Part shown: positions 9,506 to 17,854 of the stretch, one piece after another | Position numbering within the stretch: position 1 is the stretch's first letter | Layout of the letters: each line of letters begins with the position of its first letter | Source: Planctomycetota bacterium | GTDB taxonomy: Bacteria; Planctomycetota; Phycisphaerae; Phycisphaerales; Phycisphaeraceae | NCBI GenBank assembly: GCA_026386955.1 | Contig: JAPLMQ010000313.1 | Coordinates: 1-64,000 of the forward strand | Length of the DNA stretch: 64,000 nucleotides | Reading direction: 5' to 3' | The notes under the pieces: model-generated | The model's database searches: none | Told to the model about the DNA's origin: nothing | Seen by the model: the letters and a program-made list of their open reading frames with translations, nothing else | Translations under genes and position numbers: made by a program

Positions 9506-10747
9506 ATGCCCCGCGTCACCCTCAGCGAACCCTTCGAACTCAGCGACGCCGGCTCCACCCGCGCCACCGCCTACCACATGACCAACAAGGCGGTCCGCAT
9601 CGGGCAGACCACGCACGTCACCTGGCTCGACGCGGTCGCCGGCGTGCGCGTCCGCAGCTTCGACCACGCCACCAGCCAATGGTCGGCCACGCTCGCGCTC
9701 GACGAGGGCTGCGACAACCACACCAATCCCGCCCTCTCTGCCGCGCCCGACGGCAGGCTCCGCATCGCCTACGGGCCCCACTCCTTCTGGGACCCGCTTG
9801 GCCGGCCCCCCTGGAACCACGGCCGCTTCAAGCTCCAGCAGACCCTCCGCCCCAACGACAGCACCCAATGGGAAGGCCTGAGCAACGCCGGCTACGGCGG
9901 AACCTACGCCAGCCTCAACACCGACCTGCAGGGGCGCGACCACCTGGTCTACCGCGGCGGCGTCGAGCCCCAAGGCACGTTCTACGAACGCCGCCTCCCC
10001 GGGCTGGGCTGGGACCTGACCACCAAGCTCTCCGTGCAGCGCATCCCGCCCGGGTACACCTTCACCGGCTCGACCCTGACCATCGCCCCCGACGGCACGC
10101 TCTTCTGCGGCTTCGAGTATTACCGCCTGCGCGACAACCGCAGCCTGGGCGTCTGCGGGCTCAAGTCCACCGACGGCGGGGAGACCTGGACCTCCATCGA
10201 CGGCCGACCCGCGCGGCTGCCCGCCGAGTATTCCGACGCCCTCGCCATCCCGCACCACGGTGACCGCCCCTCCATGGGCGGCCTGGCGATCGACACCAAC
10301 CGCGACCTCCTCGCCCTCACCCACGACGAAGGGGCCAGCCAGCTCGGCATGATCTTCAACCGCCTCCACGACGGGCGATGGGAGAGCCAAAAGCTGGCTT
10401 CATGCCTCCCGGGGTGGGACCTGCAGCGCGGCAACATGACCGTCGACGCGCAGGGGCGCATCCTCATCGCCGCGACGGCCGTCGCCCCAGGCACGCCCCA
10501 GGCGGAGCGCTGGGGCCACGCGTCGTGCGAGTGCTTCCTGCTCGCGTCCTACGACCGCGGGCAGACCTTCGAGGCCACGCCGGTGAGCAAGCCCTTCGCC
10601 GGCGCGGCCAATTGGCTCGCGACCCTCTCGCTGCCCGGGCCCAGCCGGGACATGTCGACGCCGCTGGTGCTCTACACGCAAGGCGGAGCCGGCGCGGGCT
10701 GCGCGCCGGGGGACAAGACGCGCGTCTTCGCGGTCTGGGTGGGGTGA
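9506..10747 (+). CDS. BNR-4 repeat-containing protein
   Basis: A 413-aa protein resembling BNR_4 proteins, a propeller family found in polysaccharide-utilisation contexts and related to some ulvan-lyase folds. Visible features are CDNHTNPALSAAPDGRLRIAYGPHS, WEGLSNAGYGGTYASLN, the Asp-box-like STDGGETW and FCGFEYYRLRDNRSLG. No signal peptide is seen; MPRVTLSEPFELSD starts directly into strand-rich sequence. The frame is open far upstream inside dnaE, but ATG 9506, 34 bases after the dnaE stop, fits best. Likely acts on a carbohydrate; substrate and reaction are unknown. Confidence 0.65.
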   Translation: MPRVTLSEPFELSDAGSTRATAYHMTNKAVRIGQTTHVTWLDAVAGVRVRSFDHATSQWSATLALDEGCDNHTNPALSAAPDGRLRIAYGPHSFWDPLGRPPWNHGRFKLQQTLRPNDSTQWEGLSNAGYGGTYASLNTDLQGRDHLVYRGGVEPQGTFYERRLPGLGWDLTTKLSVQRIPPGYTFTGSTLTIAPDGTLFCGFEYYRLRDNRSLGVCGLKSTDGGETWTSIDGRPARLPAEYSDALAIPHHGDRPSMGGLAIDTNRDLLALTHDEGASQLGMIFNRLHDGRWESQKLASCLPGWDLQRGNMTVDAQGRILIAATAVAPGTPQAERWGHASCECFLLASYDRGQTFEATPVSKPFAGAANWLATLSLPGPSRDMSTPLVLYTQGGAGAGCAPGDKTRVFAVWVG

Positions 10748-10855
10748 GCGCGACGACCCGAGGCGATGGCGGACGTCGTCTCCGGCGAGACGCTTGTCAG
10801 TGACGCGGCGCGGGGCGGTGATGCTTTCCATGGGGGGTGATGCTGTCTGCGGCGG

Positions 10856-10864
10856 TGTTATAGT
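10856..10864 (+). promoter_or_regulatory. extended -10 upstream of lipoprotein gene
   Basis: TGT-TATAGT is a near-consensus extended -10 element, 87 bases before the lipoprotein start. The -35 region is poor. Confidence 0.45.
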
Positions 10865-10951
10865 TCAACCCCATGCCCCGTTCTTTTCGGGCTTCGCCCG
10901 TCGCGCTACGTCGCGCGACGCGAACAAGCCCAGCCCCCTTGGGAGCCTCAC

Positions 10952-11404
10952 ATGCGCAACGCCCTGATCGTGGCCCTGATCGCCGGGTCGATTTCGGTCC
11001 TCGTGGCCTGCGAGAAGAAGGAGGAGGCGCCGGCCGCCGCAGCCCCCGCCGCCGCCGTGAAGTCCGCGGCCCCTGCGGCCCCCGAAGCCGCGACACCGGC
11101 GCCAACCACCCCCGCGATCCCCGCGGTTCCCGCCGCGCCTGAAGTCCCGGCCACGCCGTCCGCCCCAGCGGTGCCCGCCATGACTCCCGAGACGCCCGCC
11201 GCGGCCGCCAAGTCGCCCGACGAAGCCGCGACCGAATCCTTCGCCAAGATCCGCGAACTCATCGCCGCCGACAGCTTCGACGCCGCCCGCGCGATGCTCG
11301 ACGCGGTCGACAAGCAATCCGCCCAGCTCTCGGGCGTCAATCAAAACCAGATCGGCGTGCTGCGCGCCGATTTGGAGTCGAAGGCCGAAGCGAAGAAGAA
11401 ATGA
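10952..11404 (+). CDS. small Ala/Pro-rich lipoprotein
   Basis: A 150-aa predicted lipoprotein: MRNALIVALIAGSISVLVAC, with a lipobox-like LVAC cleavage site at Cys20. An EKKEE patch follows, then about 70 residues of Ala/Pro/Val-rich low-complexity tether, and a C-terminal helical domain (about 85-150) with QLSGVNQNQIGVLRADLESKAEAKKK. The architecture suggests a membrane-anchored spacer bearing a small helical domain. No family recognised. Confidence 0.7.
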   Translation: MRNALIVALIAGSISVLVACEKKEEAPAAAAPAAAVKSAAPAAPEAATPAPTTPAIPAVPAAPEVPATPSAPAVPAMTPETPAAAAKSPDEAATESFAKIRELIAADSFDAARAMLDAVDKQSAQLSGVNQNQIGVLRADLESKAEAKKK

Positions 11405-11472
11405 CCGCGGGCACGGCCGGCTCGCGGTCGATGGCTCTGGGCCAATGGCTCTGGGCCGACATTGATCCACCC

Positions 11473-11478
11473 TAAACT
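11473..11478 (+). promoter_or_regulatory. candidate -10 placing a near-leaderless start
   Basis: TAAACT ends nine bases before the ATG at 11487, so a transcript would start at or just before the start codon. The same spacing is seen before trxB and the terminal methyltransferase gene. Confidence 0.35.
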
Positions 11479-11486
11479 CTCCTCCC

Positions 11487-12587
11487 ATGTCCACCCTCGA
11501 ATCCCTCAACGTCGGCGTCGTCGGCGCCTGTGGCCGCGGCGGGTTCGCCACGCATCCCGTCCCGGGTGTCCGCCTCCATGCCCTCTGCGACATCAACCGC
11601 GAGGCCCTCGACGCCGCGGCCGCGAAATTCCCCGGCGTCGAGAGATGGGCCGACTTCGGCGAGATGATCGACAAGTCGAAGATCGACATGGTCGTCGTCG
11701 GCACGCCCATGCCGCTGCACGTGCCGCAGTCGATCGCCGCGCTCCGCCGCGGGCTGCACGTGATGAGCGAGGTCCCCGCCGGGGTCGGCATCGAGGAGTG
11801 CCGCGAGCTGGTCCTCGCCTGCCGCCAGGCCAAGGGCCTCTACATGATGGCGGAGAACATGAACTACTTCCGCCCGATGCGCATCGTGACGGAGATGGTC
11901 CGCCGCGGGCTCTTCGGGAAGACGTATTACGCCGAGGGCGAGTATCTCCACGAGCTGCGCGACCTGACCGAGCGCACGCCTTGGCGGCGGAAGTGGGCGC
12001 TGGGCACCAACGGCGTCACCTACGGCACGCACAGCCTCGGGCCGATCCTGCAATGGATGCCCGGCGACCGCGTGACGAGCGTCTGCTCCGTGGGCGCGGG
12101 ACAGCACCACGTCGACGCCGCGGGCAAGCCCTACGAACTCGAGGACTGCTGCGTGATGCTTTGCCGGATGCAGTCGGGCGGACTCGTGAAGATCCGCATG
12201 GACTTCACCTCCGACCGTCCCTCGGCCCACCGCTTCTGCCTGCAGGGGACCGACGGCTGCCTGGAGTCGTCCGCGGTGCTGCGCGACCCCGACCGCATTT
12301 GGCTGCGTTCGCGCTGCGAGGGACGCGCCTGGCGGACCGTCGAGGAATTCGCCGAGGAGCTGCTCCCCGAATCATGGAAGCGAGCCGAAGCCGACGCGAA
12401 GTCCGCAGGACACGGCGGGTCGGACTACATGCAATTGCTCGATTTCGTCACGGCGATCCGCACCAACGGCCCCTCGCCCATCGGCGTCCACGAGGCGATG
12501 GACATGACGCTTCCGGGGCTGGTCAGCCAGAAGTCGATCCTCGAGGCGGGGCGATGGCTCGACGTGCCGGACTCGCGGACGTGGTGA
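11487..12587 (+). CDS. Gfo/Idh/MocA family oxidoreductase
   Basis: A 366-aa NAD(P)-dependent sugar or sugar-acid dehydrogenase-like protein. The N-terminal Rossmann fold is NVGVVGACGRGGFA, with GxGxxG loosely kept as GACGRGG, then LCDINREAL, VVVGTPMPLHVP and HVMSEVPAG. The usual EKP lysine is replaced by EVP, which may alter catalysis. The C-terminal alpha/beta domain has ENMNYFRPM and TYGTHSLGPILQW, where the H of the THSLG segment corresponds to the family's catalytic-region His. The short GVVGACG start suggests cytoplasmic location. It precedes a palindromic element and converges on a heparinase-like gene. Confidence 0.85.
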   Translation: MSTLESLNVGVVGACGRGGFATHPVPGVRLHALCDINREALDAAAAKFPGVERWADFGEMIDKSKIDMVVVGTPMPLHVPQSIAALRRGLHVMSEVPAGVGIEECRELVLACRQAKGLYMMAENMNYFRPMRIVTEMVRRGLFGKTYYAEGEYLHELRDLTERTPWRRKWALGTNGVTYGTHSLGPILQWMPGDRVTSVCSVGAGQHHVDAAGKPYELEDCCVMLCRMQSGGLVKIRMDFTSDRPSAHRFCLQGTDGCLESSAVLRDPDRIWLRSRCEGRAWRTVEEFAEELLPESWKRAEADAKSAGHGGSDYMQLLDFVTAIRTNGPSPIGVHEAMDMTLPGLVSQKSILEAGRWLDVPDSRTW

Positions 12588-12626
12588 GCCGCGGAGAAAG
12601 GTTCGCCTTCTCCCATCAGGCGCAGC

Positions 12627-12850
12627 CTGATCCGAGACGGACACTGTGTGTCCGACTACAGGGCGAGGCGGTACTCCGCCGCGCGAATCGTCGGCCGCCA
12701 TGAACCTCTTGGCTTCACGCGAAGCCTGCGCGAAAAGACTTGGTTCCGGAAGCGTCCCGTGCTCTTGATGCCGTCAACGACGCCCGCACGTCGCGCGGCG
12801 GAGTACCGCTGCGCCCGTTCTTCGGCGACACAGTCGCCGTCTCTGACCAG
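12627..12850. mobile_element. MITE-like palindromic element, copy 1 (right arm decayed)
   Basis: A 224-bp element with imperfect terminal inverted repeats: the left end begins CTGATCCGAGACGGACACTG and the right end finishes CCGTCTCTGACCAG. Inside each arm are nested hairpins (CGGACAC-TGT-GTGTCCG; GCGG-TACT-CCGC against GCGGAGTACCGC). A better-preserved copy lies at 60572-60800. Both sit between convergent genes, 40 and 7 bases from them here. There is no internal ORF. It is probably non-autonomous, or a folded intergenic repeat that also ends transcription. Confidence 0.65.
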
Positions 12851-12856
12851 AAAGAG

Positions 12857-14812
12857 CTACCCCTCGTACACCACCCCGTTGCACCTCACGCGACCCGCCT
12901 CCGCCCGCACGCCCGTCGCCGTCCCGCTGAAGCGCACCGTCAAACCGCCGTCCTTCTCCCACTCCGCCTCCGGCGCCTGCTCGTCCGTGCGCGACGGCAC
13001 CAGCACCGCCGTCGCCGCGGCGCCCTTGATCGACACCGCCGCGCGCAGCGTGCCGCCCGGCTTGCCTTCCAGCGTGCCCGCGGAGATCGCCGCCTGCGCG
13101 GGCGTCTCGACGAAGAAGACGTCCAGCCGTGCGCCGGGGCGCGTCAGCCGCAGATGCCTGCCGTCGACCGACCAGCTCGCCGCGCCGTCGGCGTTGTACC
13201 CGTGCAGCAGCCAGGTCAGTTCGGCGCAACCGCCGCGAACGCGGTCGGCGACGACGAAGAGGCTCGGGCGCAGGAAGACCACGCGCCGGCGGCATTGCTT
13301 GACGCCCTCGTAGCACATCCCCGCCTCGGCCAGCAGCGTGGAGACCTCGCCCTCGTCGCGGTGCTCGAGGATCTTCCCCGCCAGCGGGCGCGTGTTGTCG
13401 CCCACCTGCCCGCGCCCGTCGATGAGCACGCAGTTGTGGGCTGCGGTCTCAAAGAAGTTCGCCCCGTAACTTCCGCTGCTGTAGCGGCTGTCGCCCGAGT
13501 CGACGACGAGCGGCTCGCCGTGGGCCCAGAGGAAGAGGCTGTTGCGGTCGCGGTGCTGGTGGGCCCCACCATGCGCGCCGGACTTGAGCGAGAAGAGGAC
13601 GCCCAGTTCGCCGGGCCCCATCTGGCCGTTCAAATGCTCGTGCTCCTCCCGGCCGGTGCGCCAATTGACCGTCCCCGTGTGCCGATAGTGCGCCGCCCGA
13701 GGCAGCTCGACCGCGGCCGCGGGCAGCTCCGGGCGCAGGCCCAGCAGCAGCATCGCGCTGGCCTCCTCCTTGCTCCGCGCCACCGCGTCGAGCGTGATCG
13801 CCTGCGTCTGCGGGTCGCCGCCCTGCGACGCGACGTGGGCGAAGAGCGGGAGCGCGACGCGCCCCTCGAGCGTGCTGTCGTTGAAGTTCGCCGCCGCCGA
13901 GGAGCCGATCTCCCCCGCGTACTGGTTCCGGGCCCAGCGCGGCAGCGCCAGCACGCCCTGGGGCCAGCGGGCCATCCGCCCCGTGCGCTGCAGCGCCGCC
14001 ATCGCGTAGACCAGCGCCTCGCCCGCGTATCCCGCGTAGTTCACGCCCTCGCCGAAGTCGCCGTCGGGCCCGAGCTGGCTGGCGATCGCGGTCTCGATCC
14101 GCTCTTGGGCGACGCCCTTCCACCGCTCGATCCGCGCCGCGTCGAGCGAGAAGCCGGTGTCGAAGCAGGTGCCCCACTCGAGCTTGGGCCACGACGCCTC
14201 GGGCTTGAGGTAGGCCCGCTCCGCCACGCACGCGGCCAAGTAGAGCCCGGTGGCGAACCAGATGTCCCAGTTGTTCACCTGCTCGAAGACCGGGTGGAGG
14301 CAGTTCGGGTCGGCCTTGTCGAGCCGGCGCATCGTCAGCAGCCTGCCGCGCCCGTCGCCCGGGTCGCGCGTGCCTTCGGGCGTGCGCGTGAGGTTCTCGA
14401 CGCCCTGCGCGATGAGTCCCTGCACCAGCGCCTCGCGCCGGTCGCGCCCGATCACCGGCCAAAGCCAGTCGATCACCAGGGCGATCTCGAGCGTGTGGTG
14501 CCCGCCCGAGAGGGACATGCATCCCGCGTCGCGGTGGATCCACCCGGACGCCCCCGCCGCCGGCATGCGCACCATCTCCACGGCCCGCTCGACGGCCCGG
14601 CCCGCCCAGTCCGCCCGCCGCTCCACCGCGGCCGCGAGGGCCAGCTCGGGCAGCGGGAGGTTCTTGTCGTTCTGCGCGCGGTGCGCCAGCCCGCCCCACA
14701 GCGGCGCCATCAGACCCGCGCCCTTCGCGCGCCGCAGCCGCTCGAAATTCTCGGGGCCTCCCGCGAGTCCCACCGCGACGTCGTGGCCCAGGCCCGATGC
14801 TTCAGAACCCAT
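12857..14812 (-). CDS. heparinase II/III-like protein
   Basis: A 651-aa polysaccharide-lyase-like protein. The N-terminal toroid has SLSGGHHTLEIALVIDW and CLHPVFEQVNNWDIWFATG. The C-terminal heparinase II/III domain has GAHGGAHQHRDRNSLFLWAHGEPLVVDSG and HNCVLIDGRGQ, typical of the family's His/Asp-rich metal and active-site region. No signal peptide is seen at the MGSEASGLGHD start, so it may be cytosolic and act on imported oligosaccharides, or the start may be elsewhere. The gene ends seven bases from the palindromic element and is the second of three heparinase-like genes. Confidence 0.8.
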   Translation of the reverse strand: MGSEASGLGHDVAVGLAGGPENFERLRRAKGAGLMAPLWGGLAHRAQNDKNLPLPELALAAAVERRADWAGRAVERAVEMVRMPAAGASGWIHRDAGCMSLSGGHHTLEIALVIDWLWPVIGRDRREALVQGLIAQGVENLTRTPEGTRDPGDGRGRLLTMRRLDKADPNCLHPVFEQVNNWDIWFATGLYLAACVAERAYLKPEASWPKLEWGTCFDTGFSLDAARIERWKGVAQERIETAIASQLGPDGDFGEGVNYAGYAGEALVYAMAALQRTGRMARWPQGVLALPRWARNQYAGEIGSSAAANFNDSTLEGRVALPLFAHVASQGGDPQTQAITLDAVARSKEEASAMLLLGLRPELPAAAVELPRAAHYRHTGTVNWRTGREEHEHLNGQMGPGELGVLFSLKSGAHGGAHQHRDRNSLFLWAHGEPLVVDSGDSRYSSGSYGANFFETAAHNCVLIDGRGQVGDNTRPLAGKILEHRDEGEVSTLLAEAGMCYEGVKQCRRRVVFLRPSLFVVADRVRGGCAELTWLLHGYNADGAASWSVDGRHLRLTRPGARLDVFFVETPAQAAISAGTLEGKPGGTLRAAVSIKGAAATAVLVPSRTDEQAPEAEWEKDGGLTVRFSGTATGVRAEAGRVRCNGVVYEG

Positions 14813-14897
14813 GTGGTTTCCAATCGCGAACGAAACACCGAATCACGATCCATCGCGCACAGAATCCCATCGATCCTCGCGCTCGACATCAAGGCCG

Positions 14898-14925
14898 AGG
14901 GTGGGCAACTCAAGTTGCCCACCCT
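14898..14925. repeat. short palindromic repeat, GGGTGGGCAACT type
   Basis: Arms 14898-14910 and 14913-14925 pair perfectly (AGGGTGGGCAACT with AGTTGCCCACCCT). It lies between the start of the minus-strand heparinase-like gene and the end of the MBL-fold gene, where it could terminate or protect the latter's transcript. A relative is at 57432-57453. Confidence 0.6.
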
Positions 14926-14964
14926 TGAGATGAGGATGGGGACTCACTTCGATCGGAATGCCTC

Positions 14965-15957
14965 TCACCCGCGCGTGAGCCATTGCCCGTAGGCCATGCG
15001 CGTGAAGATCGGCGACTGCAAAAACCCCTTGCCCCATTGGGCGTCGAGCCCCGCCAGCGGCGCAGCCTTGAGCACCTCGTCCATCGGCCTCTTCTTCTCG
15101 CCGTAGGGGGCGAGCAGTTCGCGCACCTTCAGGAGCAGCTCGTGCTGGGCCTTGAGCGGCTCGCGCGAGCCGAGGGGCCCGTGCCCGGGGACCACGCGCG
15201 TCTTGTCGTCGCACATCCCGTGGAGTTGCTTCGACGAGGCGATCATCCCGTCGAGCGAGCCGCCCGACGAGCGGTCGATCACCGGGAACATGCCCGAGAA
15301 GAGCAGGTCGCCGGTGTGGAGCACGTTCTGCTTCTCGAAGAGGAGCACGGCGTCGGTGTCGGTGTGGGCGGGGGCGATCTTGGTCACCGCGACGGGCGAG
15401 GGCTCGTAGAGCTTGAGCTTGTCGTCGAAGGTCACCGAGGGGCGGGCCGCGTCGGGCGAGGGCTCCATCGTCATGCCCATGTCCTCGAAGACGATCTTCT
15501 GCCCCATGCGGGCCCGGCAGGCGCCGCTGCCGACGACGGTGAAGCCCGCCTTGACGAAGTCGCCGTTGCCGCCGGTGTGGTCGAAGTGCCAATGGGTGTT
15601 GAACAAGGTCTTCCCCGCACCCGCAGCGGCCGCCGCCGGCGCGAGCTTCATCGCGGCTGCGAGCAGGTCGGCCCCACGTTTGGGCACGCCCGAGTCGACC
15701 ACGAGGAGGCGGTCGCCCTCGAACATCGCCACTGAGTTGCCCCCCGCGCCGTCGAGGAGGAAGAGGCCGTCCTCGATGCGCGTCGCGACGATCGGCCCGC
15801 TGAACCACTCCGGCGCCTTGTCGGCCGATTTTTCGGCGGACTTGTCGGCCGGCTTCGCGGCAGCGGCCTTCTCCTCCGCGTCGGCGAGCCCCGGCAGCGC
15901 GCCCAGCGCCAGCAGCCCGGCAGAGAACTGGAGAAATCCGCGGCGAGAGGTGTTCAT
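14965..15957 (-). CDS. exported MBL-fold metallo-hydrolase
   Basis: A 330-aa protein. The N-terminus NTSRRGFLQFSAGLLALGALPGLADA is a Tat-type signal, implying export after folding with its metals. An Ala/Lys-rich linker follows, then the metallo-beta-lactamase fold with THWHFDHTGGN (the HxHxDH ligand signature), HTDTDAV, NVLHTGDLLFSG and VVPGHGPLG, so a dinuclear zinc site looks complete. It resembles planctomycete MBL hydrolases with an SRRxFL leader; the substrate is unknown. The frame continues to 16821 without a better start. GGAG lies upstream of ATG 15957, and TAAAGT at 15983-15988 (minus) could be its -10. Confidence 0.85.
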   Translation of the reverse strand: MNTSRRGFLQFSAGLLALGALPGLADAEEKAAAAKPADKSAEKSADKAPEWFSGPIVATRIEDGLFLLDGAGGNSVAMFEGDRLLVVDSGVPKRGADLLAAAMKLAPAAAAAGAGKTLFNTHWHFDHTGGNGDFVKAGFTVVGSGACRARMGQKIVFEDMGMTMEPSPDAARPSVTFDDKLKLYEPSPVAVTKIAPAHTDTDAVLLFEKQNVLHTGDLLFSGMFPVIDRSSGGSLDGMIASSKQLHGMCDDKTRVVPGHGPLGSREPLKAQHELLLKVRELLAPYGEKKRPMDEVLKAAPLAGLDAQWGKGFLQSPIFTRMAYGQWLTRG

Positions 15958-16440
15958 GGCAAAACTCCAAGGGGTGGCGATCACTTTATCAAACCTGTTA
16001 TCCCAAGAGCCGCGGGCGCGGGCGGGCCGAACGAGGAATTCATTTCCCCGATGCGGATAAATGGATGCGAACTCGAGCTGAACGGCGATCCGGAGACGTG
16101 CTCCGAAAGGGGCGGAGCAGAGGCGGCCAATCAGACCACAAAACGGACCGGCGCTGGGCCCGGCGGTGGATGTCGCCGGCACTTCGGCGGACACAATTAA
16201 GGGCAATTTCGGACACGCCACCCTCGTTTTCAGGCCAAAAACGCAACTGGAATTCCGGAGAAAAATGTTCCCCGCAGTGAAAGACAAGGAGTTGCGCGCG
16301 GCCCCCGGGCGGTTTGTCCGGATTTGGCCGGACACTTGTGCGGGTCTTACAGGAGAGACACTTTTTTTCTCCACTCCCTCGGCGCTTTCCCTTTTTCCCC
16401 TTGCACCGCCCGGCGGTTTTGCATAGCCTGCGGTCTTGGT
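15958..16440. other. divergent intergenic region upstream of the riboswitch
   Basis: No convincing gene is seen. Short open frames on the plus strand (16065-16280, 16166-16426) have no recognisable protein content. The part near 15980 probably carries the minus-strand MBL-gene promoter; the part near 16411-16440, with TTGCAC followed by TAGCCT at 17-base spacing, may carry the plus-strand promoter for the riboswitch transcript, but the match is weak. Confidence 0.5.
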
Positions 16441-16703
16441 TCGACAGGTGCCCGGTCGGCCCCGAGTTTGTCGGGAGTCGCACCGGGTGAAAAGGGAAGT
16501 GGGGTGCGGAGGTCGCGAGGCGGGTCGTCCTGACCCGGCCGAACGAACCTCCAACTCCCCCGCGGACGCGCCGCCGTAATGGGTTGGTCCCGATCGTCGG
16601 GACCGGCGGCCCGCACACCAAGCCACTGTGCCGCTCGCAACGAGCGCACGGGAAGGCCGTGCGGGCAATCGCCAAGCCCTGAGCCGGAAGACCTGCCTGT
16701 CGA
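16441..16703 (+). ncRNA. cobalamin (vitamin B12) riboswitch
   Basis: A complete-looking cobalamin aptamer. The closing P1 stem pairs TCGACAGG (16441-16448) with CCTGTCGA (16696-16703). In order follow AGGTGCCCGG paired with CACCGGGTG, GGGAAGTGGGGTGCGG, CCCCCGCGGACGC...CCGTAA, the AAGCCACTGTGC segment, CACGGGAAGGCCGTG, and the B12 box GAGCCGGAAGACCTGCC (16681-16697), close to the canonical GAGCCAGGAGACCTGCC. Known members bind adenosylcobalamin or related corrinoids and switch off downstream genes. The next gene starts 160 bases on, leaving room for an expression platform. Confidence 0.92.
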
Positions 16704-16833
16704 GTGCCGTTGTTGTCCTCGCGATTTGGGACACGGCGGGCTCGATCTGTTCTTGCTCCCCCGGGAACAGCCCTCGCCCTCCGCTCCCATCCCGAACGCC
16801 TGGACGTTGTCGCCCCTCCACCCCTCGGGGGAG

Positions 16834-16858
16834 GCCCTGCGCGAATCAGGGCAAGGAG
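16834..16858 (+). promoter_or_regulatory. hairpin abutting a Shine-Dalgarno site (expression platform candidate)
   Basis: GCCCTG (16834-16839) pairs with CAGGGC (16847-16852), ending directly at AAGGAG (16853-16858), a good ribosome-binding site five bases before ATG 16864. This layout suits translational control by the riboswitch. Earlier hairpins around 16757-16830 are also possible; the real switch was not modelled. Confidence 0.4.
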
Positions 16859-16863
16859 CCTGC

Positions 16864-17745
16864 ATGCCGCGTCCGCCCGTTATGACGTCATTCCTCTCTT
16901 CCGTCCTCGCCTCCAGCCTCGGGCTCGCCCTCCTCGGCGCGAGCCCCGCACTCGCCGGGCCCTACGCACCCGCCGCCGGGCAGCCCGGCTCGACCGCGAT
17001 CGACAAGGACAGCCCGCTCTTCAGCGGGTGGGCCAACCAGGTCGTCTCCTTCACCCGCGCGCCGTGGGACATCAACGTCCCCGCGGGCCCCACCGCCAGC
17101 TTCGGCGTGGCCGCCAACGCGCTGGGCCACGCCACCAGCGACCCGCTCGACTCCGTCTCGCTCGGCGACGGCGGGCAGATCACCCTGGGCTTCGCCACGC
17201 CCATCGCCAACGGCGCCGGGGCCGACCTCGCGGTCTTCGAAAACGGCTTCGGCGACACCTTCCTCGAGCTCGCCTTCGTCGAGGTCAGCACCGACGGCTC
17301 GCACTTCCTGCGCTTCCCCAGCGTCTCGCTCACGCCCACCACGACTCAGGTCGCCCCCTTCGGCACGCTCGACCCGACCAACCTCGACGGCCTCGCGGGC
17401 AAGTACCGCGGCGGGTTCGGCACGCCCTTCGACCTCCAGGACCTCGCGGCGCAGGCCAGCGGCAATCCCGACATCGACCTCAACGACATCCGCTTCGTCC
17501 GCGTGGTCGACGTCGTCGGGCGCATCACCGCCGCCCCGGGCAACCCCGGCTGGTCGCCCTCGGTCGATTCGCAGAACCACATCGTCAACGACCCCTACGC
17601 GACGAACTTCGCCGCGGGTGGGTTCGACATCGACTCCGTGGGCGTGATCAACGCCGCGGCCGTCAACACGCCCGAGCCCGCGTCGCTGGGGTTGCTGACG
17701 CTCGCCGGCACGGGGCTGATTGCGCGCCGGCGCCGCACGGCCTGA
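16864..17745 (+). CDS. B12-riboswitch-controlled PEP-CTERM surface protein
   Basis: A 293-aa secreted protein. The signal peptide is about residues 7-35 (FLSSVLASSLGLALLGASPALAG). The mature part has DSPLFSGWANQVVSF, LGHATSDPLDSVSLGDGGQI, ADLAVFENGFGDTFLELAFVEVS, FGTLDPTNLDGLAGKYRGGFGTPFDL and VDSQNHIVNDPYATNFAAGGFDIDSVGV. It ends in a PEP-CTERM tail (TPEPASLGLLTLAGTG then IARRRRTA) for exosortase sorting. Similar surface proteins without a PEP tail sit in Bacteroidetes B12-uptake loci (from memory). It is first after the riboswitch and has a clear AAGGAG site, so it probably serves corrinoid capture; that role is inferred. Confidence 0.8.
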   Translation: MPRPPVMTSFLSSVLASSLGLALLGASPALAGPYAPAAGQPGSTAIDKDSPLFSGWANQVVSFTRAPWDINVPAGPTASFGVAANALGHATSDPLDSVSLGDGGQITLGFATPIANGAGADLAVFENGFGDTFLELAFVEVSTDGSHFLRFPSVSLTPTTTQVAPFGTLDPTNLDGLAGKYRGGFGTPFDLQDLAAQASGNPDIDLNDIRFVRVVDVVGRITAAPGNPGWSPSVDSQNHIVNDPYATNFAAGGFDIDSVGVINAAAVNTPEPASLGLLTLAGTGLIARRRRTA

Positions 17746-17854
17746 AGCGCACAGCGCGACGATCGCCCCCCGCCCACGACTCCATCAACCACACGACCAC
17801 AATCCTCCGCGTCCATCCGCCTTCTTCGTTTCACCTGAATTCCACGAGAAAAAC

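Noticed and set aside
12588-12856. Inverted repeats read as a CRISPR-like or attC-like element
   Set aside because: There is no series of equal repeats with spacers and no integrase site consensus; the structure is one long palindrome with nested hairpins.
16065-16426. Two short plus-strand frames upstream of the riboswitch
   Set aside because: No start signal, composition or motif supports coding; the region is better read as promoter DNA.
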